Of a stretch of 64,000 nucleotides of DNA, positions 41,827 to 51,257 are shown piece after piece (the stretch's first letter is position 1; each line of letters opens with the position of its first letter). Source of the stretch: an uncultured Collinsella sp. (GTDB lineage: Bacteria; Actinomycetota; Coriobacteriia; Coriobacteriales; Coriobacteriaceae). The DNA lies in NCBI GenBank assembly GCA_958437495.1, contig CAUBOH010000002.1, forward strand, positions 62,001-126,000, written 5' to 3'. Below the pieces are notes generated by a model. That model had not been told where the DNA came from. It made no database searches and saw only the letters and a program-made list of their open reading frames with translations. A program made the position numbers and the translations under genes.

Positions 41827-44800
41827 CTACCGACGCTTGGTAAACACGAACACGCCGATGACGGCAAGACCGATCACGCCAGCCGCAACGCCGACGATGG
41901 CAAGCGGATTGGTGCCATTCTCCTGCTCGGAAGCACTAGAGGACTTCTTAGCAGTGGTCGTGGAAGCAGCACCCGTATCGGACTTGGAATCGGACTTCTT
42001 GTCGGACTTGCTGTCCTTCTTATCGGACTTATCGGAGTCCTTCTTGTCGGACTTGTTGTCCTTGGTCTCGGTCTTGGTCGACACCGTCGTCTTGGTCGTC
42101 GGCTTATGACCCGGGGCGACAGCGCCGCCAGCCTGCTGACCCTTAGAGCCGGAACCAGTACCGGCACCAGTGCCAGCGCCAGTACCGGAACCGTTGCCAG
42201 CGCCACCATTGACGCAATTGGAGCCTGAACCGCCATTACCGCCAAGGTTAACGGCATTCTTGGTCCACTTGGCATACAACGTCAGGTCGGCCGTCACCGG
42301 CATACTGAAGTCATACGCCTGTGTGCAAGCCTCGTCGATACACCAGCCAGCGAAGGTGTAGCCCTTGCTCTGCGGCTTGGTCGAGGGCTCCGTTGCCGTC
42401 TTGCCTTCCTTCACGCGTTGAGAATCGGGCATCGCCGCATCCTTACCGTTGGCGTCGAACGTCACGGTATAGCGGTTGACCCTTTGGCCATTGCCCTTGA
42501 CAGCAAACAGCTTGCCCGAGTCATTGACATAGTAGAGTGAGCCATCGGATCCGACCGAAATAGAAGCCATGCAGTACTGCTGATCGCCCGCCGCGGGCGT
42601 ATAAAGCAGCTCGGCCTCGTCGTCGCCAATACGGTAGCGATAGATGCCGCCCGGGTTGTTGTTAGACGTAAAGTAGACGTACGTCTCGCCATTCTGGACA
42701 GAAACGACCGGCTGCGACTTTACATCACCGCCGCCCGAAGCCCCCTGACGAATATAGCTACCGTCCGCCTTGCAAATGGAATAGTCCACGGCAAGCGTCT
42801 CGGCATCAATCACTGCAAGCTGACCGTAGTGATACGTGTACTTGTTCTGATAACCGCCCATAAAGGATTCGGTCGATGCACCTCCGACCACAATCTTGCC
42901 GCTGGCCAGCACCGGCGTCGAGGTCGAGCTGCAGCCAAACGCCACCTTGCCAAGCTCCGACAGCGCTCCGTCCGTTCCAACCGAAAGCTTATGCAAAACA
43001 CCATCGGCGCTCACGACATAAGCGATCGACCCATCGACCAGCACGGTTGTGCGCACGCGGTCGGCAATCTTGAGCGACGCAACGGTCTTTCCAGTTTCGG
43101 GATCGACCGTGCTCACCGTACCGGAATCATCTGCGATGACGCCATAATTGCCCGAGAACGCCAAGCCGGCCCAGTAGTAGCCCTTGCCGTTCTCGTTCTT
43201 ATGCTGCCACATAACCTTGCCATCGGAGATGCGCACGCAGAGCAGGTAGCCGTCGCTCGAGTCGGACCAGCCGGCCGACGCCGTACCAAAGTAGGCAAAG
43301 CTGTCACGAACCGTAATGGACGCAAGTGACTGCTGAGCACCATCGGGGCCAGCAGGCAACTCATCGGTTACCCAAACCGTCGCCAGAGCATCAACCGTCA
43401 GCGCCTGCAGGCGACCGCTCGAAAGCGGCACGAGTATCACGCCGCCGGTGTATACCATACGCGAGGTCGAATCGATCTTTGCCGCCAAAGGCGACTCGGC
43501 AACGGTCTCACCCGTGTCGACATTCTTCTTGAGCAGCTTGGAACCAACGGCCACGTAGAGGTAGTCACCGACCAGCAACGGGTCGGAAATACCCTTGCTC
43601 CATTCGTTCGAGCCCTTGAGCTCGCTCACCCATTTTGCCTCAGCGTCCTTCGTGGGCACAGGAGCGTCGGTTACTTTGTCGGCGCTCGTATAACCAGGCC
43701 AATCGCTATCCCAGTTAGGACGTGCGGCACCCGGGTCAACAACAACACTGTCGACGCCGGGCACAGTATCGCCGGGAGCAAAAGCCCAAACGATTTTGTC
43801 GCCAGACTTGAGCACGTAATCGCTATCGAGCTGAGACCCAGGAACGCCGTTGACAAAGAACGACCATGCACCCGACAGCTCGGTGCCATCAAGCGGAGAT
43901 ACGAGACTATAGACGCCCCAATAGCCAAATTGGTCGTACATTTTTGACTTTATGCCAAGGGCATCGAAGTAAGCAGCAGAGGCGTCCTTAATCGACGTGC
44001 CCTTAGCAAACACCTGGGTCGAAGGGCTCGTCCAACGCTGAGCCATCTCGGCCTTTTTGCCAATAATCTCCATCGTGACGGAAACCTGCTCGGGCGCGGG
44101 GTCGCCGTACTTCGAGTAGCACCAGACGACGGAGTCGCCGTCCTTGAGCGTGTAGCCGCCCGCGCCGGCCTCGGAGGCTCTGCCGTTGACGAACAGCTGC
44201 CAGTACGCGCCGGTCGCCGAGTCGTAGCCGAGCTTGCGGTCCTTATCGAAAGGCGACGTGATCGTGTTGAGCGCCCAGCCCCAGGAGCCGTTAGGGTCGT
44301 AGTCGGCCTTGAGGCCGGCCTGCTTGAAGAGCTGCTCGGAGAGGTCGGCCGCGGTCGAGCCCTCCTTCAGCGTGATCTGCTGGGCGGCGGCCCAGGTCTG
44401 CTGGGCGCCCTTGGCGTCGGTGCCGACGACGGAGCACGTGGCCGAGACCTCTTGGCTTGCGGCTTCGGTAGGCTGAGATTCAGCCTCATCGGAAGCGGCT
44501 GCAACGCTTTTGACGTTCTGTTCGGATGAATCCGGCGAAGTAGTAGAAGCCTCGACTGCGGCAGAATCGTCCGACGCTACGCCGTTGCTATCTGCGGCAT
44601 TCGTCGAAGTGCCATCGTTGGCCGACGCATCGCTCGCGTTAGAGCCGGTTTCAGAAACGACACCGTCGGCAGTACCGTCCGCGGCCCCCGCGCCCTCACT
44701 CGACGTCGCAGTCTGCGTCACGGCCTCGGCGATGCCCTCGGCGCCCTCGGCCCACATCTGGGCGGGCGTGGTGCCAAAAGCCATGGCAAAGGCCAGGAAC

Positions 44801-44970
44801 GCCACCAGACCGCGCTTGACTACGCCACGGACAATCGCTCCATGACGACGCCACGGGGCGCGCTGGCACTCTTCCTCAAACATATCCATTTGTCTCCCAC
44901 TGTCTGCACTTGGAGCATTGCCCAGCGGCTGCCCCACATCATTGCGCATATTGCGCTCGAGTACCCCCAT
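41827..44970 (-). CDS. DUF4430/beta-propeller surface protein
   Basis: About 1047 residues. A hydrophobic segment near residue 60-80 acts as signal or anchor. Then come a low-complexity stretch, two DUF4430 domains (about 175-290 and 295-400; YWQLFVNGRASEAGAGGYTL and WSFFVNGVPGSQLDSDYVL), a PQQ-like beta-propeller (about 430-850), one Listeria-Bacteroides repeat (YTVTFDANGKD...FAGWCIDEACTQAYDF), a Lys/Asp/Ser stalk and a C-terminal transmembrane segment with an RR tail. There is no LPXTG. ATG 44889, with GGGAG four bases before it, is an alternative start that gives a more usual signal peptide. The 44090-44450 part is visibly more GC-rich than the rest. Confidence 0.85.
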   Translation of the reverse strand: MGVLERNMRNDVGQPLGNAPSADSGRQMDMFEEECQRAPWRRHGAIVRGVVKRGLVAFLAFAMAFGTTPAQMWAEGAEGIAEAVTQTATSSEGAGAADGTADGVVSETGSNASDASANDGTSTNAADSNGVASDDSAAVEASTTSPDSSEQNVKSVAAASDEAESQPTEAASQEVSATCSVVGTDAKGAQQTWAAAQQITLKEGSTAADLSEQLFKQAGLKADYDPNGSWGWALNTITSPFDKDRKLGYDSATGAYWQLFVNGRASEAGAGGYTLKDGDSVVWCYSKYGDPAPEQVSVTMEIIGKKAEMAQRWTSPSTQVFAKGTSIKDASAAYFDALGIKSKMYDQFGYWGVYSLVSPLDGTELSGAWSFFVNGVPGSQLDSDYVLKSGDKIVWAFAPGDTVPGVDSVVVDPGAARPNWDSDWPGYTSADKVTDAPVPTKDAEAKWVSELKGSNEWSKGISDPLLVGDYLYVAVGSKLLKKNVDTGETVAESPLAAKIDSTSRMVYTGGVILVPLSSGRLQALTVDALATVWVTDELPAGPDGAQQSLASITVRDSFAYFGTASAGWSDSSDGYLLCVRISDGKVMWQHKNENGKGYYWAGLAFSGNYGVIADDSGTVSTVDPETGKTVASLKIADRVRTTVLVDGSIAYVVSADGVLHKLSVGTDGALSELGKVAFGCSSTSTPVLASGKIVVGGASTESFMGGYQNKYTYHYGQLAVIDAETLAVDYSICKADGSYIRQGASGGGDVKSQPVVSVQNGETYVYFTSNNNPGGIYRYRIGDDEAELLYTPAAGDQQYCMASISVGSDGSLYYVNDSGKLFAVKGNGQRVNRYTVTFDANGKDAAMPDSQRVKEGKTATEPSTKPQSKGYTFAGWCIDEACTQAYDFSMPVTADLTLYAKWTKNAVNLGGNGGSGSNCVNGGAGNGSGTGAGTGAGTGSGSKGQQAGGAVAPGHKPTTKTTVSTKTETKDNKSDKKDSDKSDKKDSKSDKKSDSKSDTGAASTTTAKKSSSASEQENGTNPLAIVGVAAGVIGLAVIGVFVFTKRR

Positions 44971-45049
44971 CGGGGTCCCCCTTCCCTCCAGAGCCCAACG
45001 CGTACCGGCGGCATGCGCCGCGGCCGCGTACAAGATGGGAGGCGATCCG

Positions 45050-45205
45050 ACTTAACCTTAACGACCCGGGCGCGCCGTCCGATCTGCGACGCGAACATCC
45101 CGAGTCAGAGGAATTACGGTTACTGGTACAGCCGGGGACTTACACCCCGATTCTCCCAAACGCGCAGGAAAACCGCACATTCGTGCGTCTCCGCACCACC
45201 ATCTA
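45050..45205 (-). ncRNA. cobalamin-riboswitch-like leader
   Basis: On the minus strand the core GGGGTGTAAGTCCCCGGC and the following TGTACCAGTAACCGTAA (45114-45148) resemble the GGTG-AA-TCC...CTGT...C core of cobalamin riboswitches, and CTCGGGATGTTCGCG downstream resembles the B12 box. It lies between a fitting promoter and the DUF4430 operon. The match is weaker than that of the riboswitch at 32480-32600. Confidence 0.72.
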
Positions 45206-45213
45206 GGCCATCG

Positions 45214-45242
45214 ATTATTACTGGCAGTATGGTATCACGCAA
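45214..45242 (-). promoter_or_regulatory. promoter of the DUF4430 operon
   Basis: Reading the minus strand: TTGCGT (45242-45237), 17-base spacer, AATAAT (45219-45214). The start would lie near 45207, at the 5' edge of the riboswitch-like leader. Confidence 0.6.
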
Positions 45243-45267
45243 AAAGGCCCCGCACACAGGCGAAGCC
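45239..45267 (-). terminator. terminator of the UbiB-like gene
   Basis: On the minus strand GGCTTCGC pairs with GCGGGGCC (two G-U pairs) around a 6-nt loop, followed by TTTTT. The -35 box of the next promoter overlaps its T-run. Confidence 0.65.
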
Positions 45268-45355
45268 CAAGGTAAAAGCTATGGTTTGCGATAGAAAAGG
45301 GTGCGGATGGAGCGCCGGGCAAAAGGATCCGTCTTTCCCCCGACCCCGGAAATCG

Positions 45356-47119
45356 CTAACGCTTGCCGCCGTGACTGTTGCGCCAGATCTCGCGGCCCAG
45401 CATCAGCGCCAGCACCAGCGCACTCACGTAGCCCATAAAGCCAATGACCGGGATACCGAACACAACCGGCTCGATGCGCGCGTAGTACACCACCGACGAA
45501 CCGATAAACAGACCGGCGACCACAATTGCCATCGACATGCGGTCGATAATTCCACCCAGCTGCCGCAGCGCCTTATCGCTGCTCATGATCTGCGTGTTCA
45601 CCTTAAGCTGGCCGCGCGTGAGCATGCGCGACGCCAAGCCCAGATACTCGGCCGCCTCGAGCGAGCCTTTTACCGCGCGATAGCTGCTCGCGGCAAGATC
45701 GCGCCCCATTTCGCGGGCGCGTGCATAGGCGCTTTTCTCGTTTTTGATGTGCGTCTGGATGATCTGGATCATGTTGACGTTGGGCATGTACTCGGTCAGC
45801 AGGCCCTCGAGCGTCACCATGCCGCGGGCGAACATCGTCACCACACTCGGCAGCTCAACATCGTTTTTGCGCGCCAGGTTTAGCAGCGAGGTCAAAAACT
45901 CGCCGATATCCAAGTCCTTAAGATCAAGACCCGCAAAGTCGGCGACGATAAAGTCCAAGTCGGACAAAAAGGCCGAATGGTCAAGCTCGGCCGAGTCGCC
46001 GCGCGTCACGGCAAAGCGCATAAGCGAATCCTTGAGCTTGGGCACGTCACCCTCGGCGACGGCAAAAATCATGTCCTTGACGATGCCGCGGTCATGACTC
46101 GACATGCGCCCGACCATGCCTAGGTCGATAAAGTAGACGATGCCGTCTTTGAGGATGATGTTTCCCGCATGCGGGTCGGCATGGAAAAAACCGTCGTCGA
46201 GCACCTGCGTCGAATAGTCTTCGACGATCGCGGCGCCAATCTTCTCTAAGTCATAGCCCTCGGCCTCAAGGCGTTTGGGATCGGCGATGGAGATGCCGTC
46301 GATGTAGTCCATGACCACCACGTGCTCGGTGCAAAGGTCCAGGTAGGACTTGGGGCACGACACGCCATGCACGCTTTTGTGGAAGTCATAGAAATCGTTG
46401 AGGTTTTTGGCCTCGGCTAAAAAGTTGGTCTCCTCGCGAAACGAGGTCCACAGCTCTTCGACCACGCCGTGCAGGTCAACAAACTGATCGGTATTGACGA
46501 ACTTGGAAACGATACGCACCACCGAGCGAATGATGTCGATGTCCTGAGCCATCACCTGCTGCGCGCCGGGACGCTGCACCTTGACGGCCACGTCCTCGCC
46601 GGTCACCAGACGGGCGCGGTGCACCTGCGCGAGCGACGCGCTACCGAGTGGGTTGGGGTCGATCGCGTCGAACATCTGCCCCAGGCGCTGGCCGTATTCT
46701 TCTTCCAGACAGCGGAGCACCACCTCATACGGCACCGGCTCTACGTCGGAGCGCAGACGGCGCAGCTCGTCGCAAAACCGCTGCGGCAAAATCTCGGAGC
46801 GGTTAGCCAGAATCTGCCCCATCTTGACGAACATGGGGCCGAGCTCTTCGAGCAGACGACGCAGGCGCACCGGCGTGAGGTTATCCCACACGCGATACTT
46901 TTTGATCAGGCGAACGATCTGACCGATGCGTTCGCGGCGGCCTGCCGGCGTGAGCTGGTATTCCTCGTCCGGCGCCATCGCGTCGGGCTCCTCGGGCACC
47001 ATATCGACAGCGCGCGGCTTCTTGCGAGCGCCCGAGACGGCGGCCTCAACCTCATCGACAACCGCCGCCTCGTCACCCAAGGGATCTAGATTGTTGTAAT
47101 CGGTGGTGGAATCTGCCAT
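45356..47119 (-). CDS. UbiB/ABC1-family atypical kinase
   Basis: 587 residues. LGPMFVKMGQILANR is the KxGQ motif, NPLGSASLAQVHRARL the Ala-rich loop, VAVKVQRPG the nucleotide lysine, FHADPHAGNIIL and YFIDLGMVGRM the catalytic and metal motifs. Two C-terminal transmembrane segments (MAIVVAGLFIGSSVVYY; VFGIPVIGFMGYVSALVLALML) anchor it. Relatives support ubiquinone or other lipid metabolism; in this organism the pathway is not evident. It follows a phasin-like gene by 8 nt, a probable operon. Confidence 0.9.
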   Translation of the reverse strand: MADSTTDYNNLDPLGDEAAVVDEVEAAVSGARKKPRAVDMVPEEPDAMAPDEEYQLTPAGRRERIGQIVRLIKKYRVWDNLTPVRLRRLLEELGPMFVKMGQILANRSEILPQRFCDELRRLRSDVEPVPYEVVLRCLEEEYGQRLGQMFDAIDPNPLGSASLAQVHRARLVTGEDVAVKVQRPGAQQVMAQDIDIIRSVVRIVSKFVNTDQFVDLHGVVEELWTSFREETNFLAEAKNLNDFYDFHKSVHGVSCPKSYLDLCTEHVVVMDYIDGISIADPKRLEAEGYDLEKIGAAIVEDYSTQVLDDGFFHADPHAGNIILKDGIVYFIDLGMVGRMSSHDRGIVKDMIFAVAEGDVPKLKDSLMRFAVTRGDSAELDHSAFLSDLDFIVADFAGLDLKDLDIGEFLTSLLNLARKNDVELPSVVTMFARGMVTLEGLLTEYMPNVNMIQIIQTHIKNEKSAYARAREMGRDLAASSYRAVKGSLEAAEYLGLASRMLTRGQLKVNTQIMSSDKALRQLGGIIDRMSMAIVVAGLFIGSSVVYYARIEPVVFGIPVIGFMGYVSALVLALMLGREIWRNSHGGKR

Positions 47120-47127
47120 CTGCGCTG

Positions 47128-47544
47128 CTACTCGGCCTCTTCGGTGTCCCCTGCATCGTCGGGCTCAACAGACTCGACGGGCACCGAAGTCACGTTGTCC
47201 TCGACCGAATCGACGATATCGCGCACATGGGCCAAAAAGGCCGTGCGCTCGGGGGCGGTCATAACGCGGACGCGGGCCAGGATGAGCTCGTCGAGCACGC
47301 GCTGTGCCGCAGTCTCACCCTGCATGCCCAGGCGCTCGGTGAGGTCGGAGATTGTGCCGCCGGCCTGCTCGAACATGTCGGACACACTGCGGGCGATATC
47401 GGGAGTGCCGGCGTCCTTGCGCACCTGCTCGCCCTTGGTATTGAGGTCGTCGAGGACCTTCTTGCCGCCCTCGACGGCAACGGCAGCGGCGCCGAAGCCC
47501 ACGTTGATGGCACCGTTAACAAGCTGATCGAATTTCATAACCAT
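47128..47544 (-). CDS. phasin-like protein
   Basis: 138 residues, amphipathic helical: FDQLVNGAINVGFGAAAVAVEGGKKVLDDLNTKGEQVRKD, LTERLGMQGETAAQRVLDELILARVRVMTAPERTAFLAHVRDIVD, then an acidic tail. The pattern fits phasin/PhaF-like helical proteins. TTGGAG lies 6 nt before ATG 47544. Its partner is the UbiB-like kinase downstream; the two are a recurrent pair in membrane-lipid contexts, but the function here is unknown. Confidence 0.65.
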   Translation of the reverse strand: MVMKFDQLVNGAINVGFGAAAVAVEGGKKVLDDLNTKGEQVRKDAGTPDIARSVSDMFEQAGGTISDLTERLGMQGETAAQRVLDELILARVRVMTAPERTAFLAHVRDIVDSVEDNVTSVPVESVEPDDAGDTEEAE

Positions 47545-47692
47545 GGTTGGCTCCAATCGTGAACAACTGCATTGGCCTTCTTGTACCCAAGATTGGGTGA
47601 ACGACACAAAATCGTTTTACCGCCAAGATAGAAATCGGGCGGGGCAAAGCCTTTGACGGCGTTTGCCCCGCTCGTTCGCTGCAATGCGGCTT

Positions 47693-49216
47693 TTACCTAA
47701 TGTTGTCGTTCATCGCGAAGGAGTTCTTCATGGCACAGCTCGTGGTGTAGAGCACCTTGCCCAGCAGAGTATCGGTCTCCACGCGCACGAGCTCGGCAAA
47801 GGCCTCGTTGGCGCGGGCGAGCTCGGCAGGCACCTCGACCTCGGGCAGCGCGGCAACGGCAGCGTCAACGTCGTGAATCTGCTTGTGGCCCATGCCGCCG
47901 ACCTTCTCCTGATAATCCTCGACCGCGCGACCGCACTCATGGAAGCGAACATCGGCCAAGGCACCGATCAGGCGGTTCGCCCAATAGAAATTCTCGGACG
48001 TCACGCGGGCCTGCGTGTCGGCATAGTACTCGGGCATGGTCTCGACATTGGCGTACAGCGGCACGAGCGCGTTAAACGAGTTGGAGCCAAAGGCCATCCA
48101 CTGCACGGCGCGATACGCCGGCTGCGCATAGGGGCGCAGCTGCAGCACGGCGAGCTGGCTGTTGCGGTTGATGCCGATGGGACGATAGGCGCCGCGCGTG
48201 GCGGGCGTGCCCTTGCTGCCGTAGCAGTCATACTCCGTGCCCTGGTAGTGGCTCGAAAGCACGTACTTGATGTCCTCGATGGTCACCTTGCGCTCGGGCA
48301 CGCGGCTCCAGGGGATATCGTCGCTCTCGGGCGTGTAGTCGGCGTCGGGACCGTCCCACACATCGCTGGGGTTGAGGCAGCGCTGCATGTACCAGGCGCG
48401 CGGCGTGTTGTAGACGTGATCGCTGTCGCTGTGCGAGCCAAAGGCCTCGCGCGGGTTGAAGACCGCAGCGGGACCGTCGCCTTTAACGCCCAGCGTCAGG
48501 TCCAGATGCCACTCGGCCATCCAGGAGCGCAGGTCGGCAGAGCACATGTGGTCGACCTGAGCGCCCTCGGCGTCGTCCAGGTCAAAGCTGTCGATACCCA
48601 GCTGGTTGGGCATGGTCACATAGGCGTCATCGGGCACGCGCTTGGCGATCCAGTGGTGGCCGCCGATGGTCTCGAGCCACCAGATCTCGTCCACGTCACT
48701 AAAGGCGATGCCATTGTTCTCGTAGGTACCGTAGCGCTCGAGCAGGTCGCCCAGAATGCGCACACCGTCGCGGGCAGACTTGGCATACGGCAACACCAGG
48801 GTCACCATATCCTCCTCGCCCAGACCGCCGGGCTGGGCCGGCACATAGCCTTCCTCGCCCTCGTTGCCCTTGGCGGGCACGTAGTCCACAAGCGGATCGG
48901 CGCCGCGGACGCGCTCGTTGGTGGTAAGCGTCTCGGTTGCGGACATGCCAACATTGACCTCGTTGAAGCCGGCCTCGGCCCAAATGCCATGGCCCGGGAC
49001 AACGTCGGGGACGCTCGTGTAACGCATGGGGTTGTCGGGCAGCTCAACGGTCAGGTGGCTCAGGACGCTCGTGTAGACACGCGGCTGCTCGTCGGGGTGC
49101 ACCACGCGCATGCGCTTGGGCTCAAATACCCCGTTGGACGAGTCCTCGTTGCGGGCAACCAGCGTCGACCCGTCGTAGCTCGCGTTCTTACCAACCAAAA
49201 TCGTTGTGCACGGCAT
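47693..49216 (-). CDS. C69-family dipeptidase
   Basis: 507 residues, PepD-like Ntn-hydrolase. MPCTTILVGKNASYDGSTLVARNEDS carries the cysteine that becomes the N-terminal nucleophile after removal of the first residues. GHGIWAEAGFNEVNVGMSATET, RDGVRILGDLLERYGTYENNGIAFSD, WWLETIGGHHWIAKRVPDD and MPNQLGID are family motifs. ATG 49216 is chosen with AAGGAGG 6 nt upstream, rather than ATG 49222, which overlaps that site. Probably cytosolic peptide use. Monocistronic. Confidence 0.92.
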   Translation of the reverse strand: MPCTTILVGKNASYDGSTLVARNEDSSNGVFEPKRMRVVHPDEQPRVYTSVLSHLTVELPDNPMRYTSVPDVVPGHGIWAEAGFNEVNVGMSATETLTTNERVRGADPLVDYVPAKGNEGEEGYVPAQPGGLGEEDMVTLVLPYAKSARDGVRILGDLLERYGTYENNGIAFSDVDEIWWLETIGGHHWIAKRVPDDAYVTMPNQLGIDSFDLDDAEGAQVDHMCSADLRSWMAEWHLDLTLGVKGDGPAAVFNPREAFGSHSDSDHVYNTPRAWYMQRCLNPSDVWDGPDADYTPESDDIPWSRVPERKVTIEDIKYVLSSHYQGTEYDCYGSKGTPATRGAYRPIGINRNSQLAVLQLRPYAQPAYRAVQWMAFGSNSFNALVPLYANVETMPEYYADTQARVTSENFYWANRLIGALADVRFHECGRAVEDYQEKVGGMGHKQIHDVDAAVAALPEVEVPAELARANEAFAELVRVETDTLLGKVLYTTSCAMKNSFAMNDNIR

Positions 49217-49314
49217 GCGCATCCTCCTTGAGCGAAGAAATCAAACGGCAACAGTGTATCGCTTCGGCGCAAAAAGGGCGAAACCGCAACGCCTCAAGAC
49301 CCTTCGGGACCCCT

Positions 49315-49544
49315 GTGGTCAATAAATGCCAAATATGAGTACTGTAACCAATTTAGTAGCAGCAAATTTCCTTGTAACGAGTACCAAAAATCCCCATTTG
49401 TCCAAAAGCAAGACAACGCTACTCCCCATAGGTTCAATAAAATAGGCTTCCTAACGATAATGGATATCGCTAGAAAGCCCAAATCTCATTAAATATGTGT
49501 GACTATCTTGGCAACAGTACTCATATTTGGCATTTTTTGACCAC
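49315..49544. mobile_element. AT-rich MITE-like element with 37-bp inverted repeats
   Basis: Inverted repeats 49315-49351 and 49508-49544 match at 34 of 37 positions (core GCCAAATATGAGTACTGT). The 156 bp between them are AT-rich and hold no gene, in sharp contrast to the surrounding GC-rich DNA. No transposase is present, so it would need one in trans. A stable regulatory hairpin is the alternative. Confidence 0.7.
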
Positions 49545-49581
49545 GTGGTATATAGCTAACCCCTCAAACAGCCCAAAACGC

Positions 49582-50436
49582 CTATTTCGATGCGCGCTCC
49601 GCCGCCTCAATCACGTGCTTGGCGAGAATCGCGGTGGTCACAGCCCCCACGCCGCCCGGCACGGGGGTAATTGCGCCAACGATCGGCTCCGCAGCATCAA
49701 AATCGACGTCGCCGACCAGCTTGCCGGCGGCTTCGTCCCAATTAATGCCAACATCGATGATTGTCTGGCCCTCGCGAACCGCATCCACGCCAATCGTGTG
49801 CGCACGTCCAACGGCCGCAACCACAATATCAGCCGCACGGCACTCAGCAGCCAAGTCGCGCGTATGCGTATGGCACGTCGTCACTGTGGCATTGCGAGCC
49901 GTAAGCATAGCGGCAACGGGACGGCCAATCACCAGCGACCGACCGACGACCGCGACCTTTGCCCCATCCAGCTCAACGTCGTAATGGTCCAGCAACGCCA
50001 ACACGGCCTCGGCCGTGCAAGGAGCAAAGCCCTCGCCTCGCCCCGAAAGCGTGGTAAGCAGCGAGGCCGGCGTCATGGAGTCAACATCCTTCGCGGGATC
50101 GAGTGTCGCGGCAACCGCATCCTCGTCAAGCCCAGCAGGCAACGGACGAAACATCAGGCAGCCATGAACAGCGGGGTCGGCATTGATGTCCTCAATAGCC
50201 GCCAGCAGCTCATCCTGCGAAACATCGGCAGGAAGCAAAACGCAGCGAGCCTCGATGCCAACCTTCTCGCAGCGCTTGAGGGCGCCGCGCTCGTAGGACA
50301 GGTCGTCCTCGCGCTCGCCTACACGGACAATGGCCAGCGTCGGCACAACGCCGCACTCGCGCAGAGCGGCGCAGCGAGCAGCGAGCTCCTCGGTCAAAGC
50401 GCGGGCAACGGGAGCCCCTTTGAGCAGCTCTGCCAT
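49582..50436 (-). CDS. folD: methylenetetrahydrofolate dehydrogenase/cyclohydrolase
   Basis: FolD, 284 residues: interconverts 5,10-methylene-, 5,10-methenyl- and 10-formyl-THF. LSYERGALKRCEKVGIE carries the catalytic Tyr/Lys, CLMFRPLP and DPAKDVDSMTP the substrate loop, VVGRSLVIGRPVAAML the NADP-binding loop, and AITPVPGGVGAVTTAILAKH the C-terminal signature. GAGGGG precedes ATG 50436. The cyclodeaminase gene just upstream suggests one C1-folate operon. Confidence 0.95.
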   Translation of the reverse strand: MAELLKGAPVARALTEELAARCAALRECGVVPTLAIVRVGEREDDLSYERGALKRCEKVGIEARCVLLPADVSQDELLAAIEDINADPAVHGCLMFRPLPAGLDEDAVAATLDPAKDVDSMTPASLLTTLSGRGEGFAPCTAEAVLALLDHYDVELDGAKVAVVGRSLVIGRPVAAMLTARNATVTTCHTHTRDLAAECRAADIVVAAVGRAHTIGVDAVREGQTIIDVGINWDEAAGKLVGDVDFDAAEPIVGAITPVPGGVGAVTTAILAKHVIEAAERASK

Positions 50437-50438
50437 GG

Positions 50439-51071
50439 CTATCCCCTCTTTCTGGCGGCGTCGGCGGCGCGGCGCGCCAGCGCATCGGCGCGCGGCAGCC
50501 ACGTATCCAGCAGCTCATCGCACGCCGCCTCGAGCTCCTCGGCGCGCGCCCGGTCTTTCATAGACGTAGTGTTGGCAAAGAGCGTCAGGCTCGCGCCCTG
50601 CATGGCGGCGCGGCAGAACACGGCACCGCACGCCACGTCGGACAGCAGCTGTCGGGAGCCCTTGTCCGCCATGTCCTCGAGCAGCGCCAGCGCACGACCG
50701 CACGCATCCATAATGCGGTACGGCGGCATGGCCGCCACGTGCAACGCGTCCTGAATCGCGGCCGCGCGCGTCGGGTCCTCACGCGAAATACCGTACGCCG
50801 CGGACACCTGGCCGTACGCACGAACGTCCTCGGCAACCAGGCCCACAAGTTCCTGCGCCAATTCATCCGCTTGGGCAAATGCGCGCGTCAGATCGTCTGC
50901 GCGATCGGCAAGCGCGGGGTTGGTCGCCCCGTAGCGCGCGACCATCCCGCAAAGCGAGGCTCCCAGCGCGCCCACAAAGGCGCTCGCGCTACCGCCGCCG
51001 GGAACCGGCTCACGCGCGGCAAGCGCCTCGGCAAACCCTCGGCAGGTTTTGTCCATCATCTCTTGACTCAT
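50439..51071 (-). CDS. methenyl-THF cyclohydrolase/formiminocyclodeaminase-like
   Basis: 210 residues, FTCD_C family (FchA-like). AAREPVPGGGSASAFVGALGASLCGMVA is the diagnostic folate-binding N-terminal motif, and the rest is helical as expected. Relatives convert 5-formimino- or 5,10-methenyl-THF. It stands 2 nt before folD, which uses the same one-carbon folates. AGAGGTG lies upstream of ATG 51071. Confidence 0.9.
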   Translation of the reverse strand: MSQEMMDKTCRGFAEALAAREPVPGGGSASAFVGALGASLCGMVARYGATNPALADRADDLTRAFAQADELAQELVGLVAEDVRAYGQVSAAYGISREDPTRAAAIQDALHVAAMPPYRIMDACGRALALLEDMADKGSRQLLSDVACGAVFCRAAMQGASLTLFANTTSMKDRARAEELEAACDELLDTWLPRADALARRAADAARKRG

Positions 51072-51116
51072 CGAAACACCTCTGCCCACCGCGCCGGCCA
51101 CCACGGGCCGCACGCA

Positions 51117-51160
51117 TAATAAAAAAATGGGACAACGACGCCAGGAAGCGGTTGTCCCAT
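51117..51160 (-). terminator. terminator of the zinc-ribbon membrane gene
   Basis: ATGGGACAAC pairs with GTTGTCCCAT; on the minus strand the stem is followed by TTTTTTTATT. It separates the gene at 51258 from the cyclodeaminase/folD pair. Confidence 0.85.
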
Positions 51161-51257
51161 TCATCGATCTTGTCCAAGCCAGTCTAGCCCATAAGACAAA
51201 GACTGTCAGGAGCTCTGGCTATCGGCGTTTCCGATTGCCGGCTATAGACACAGCTGC

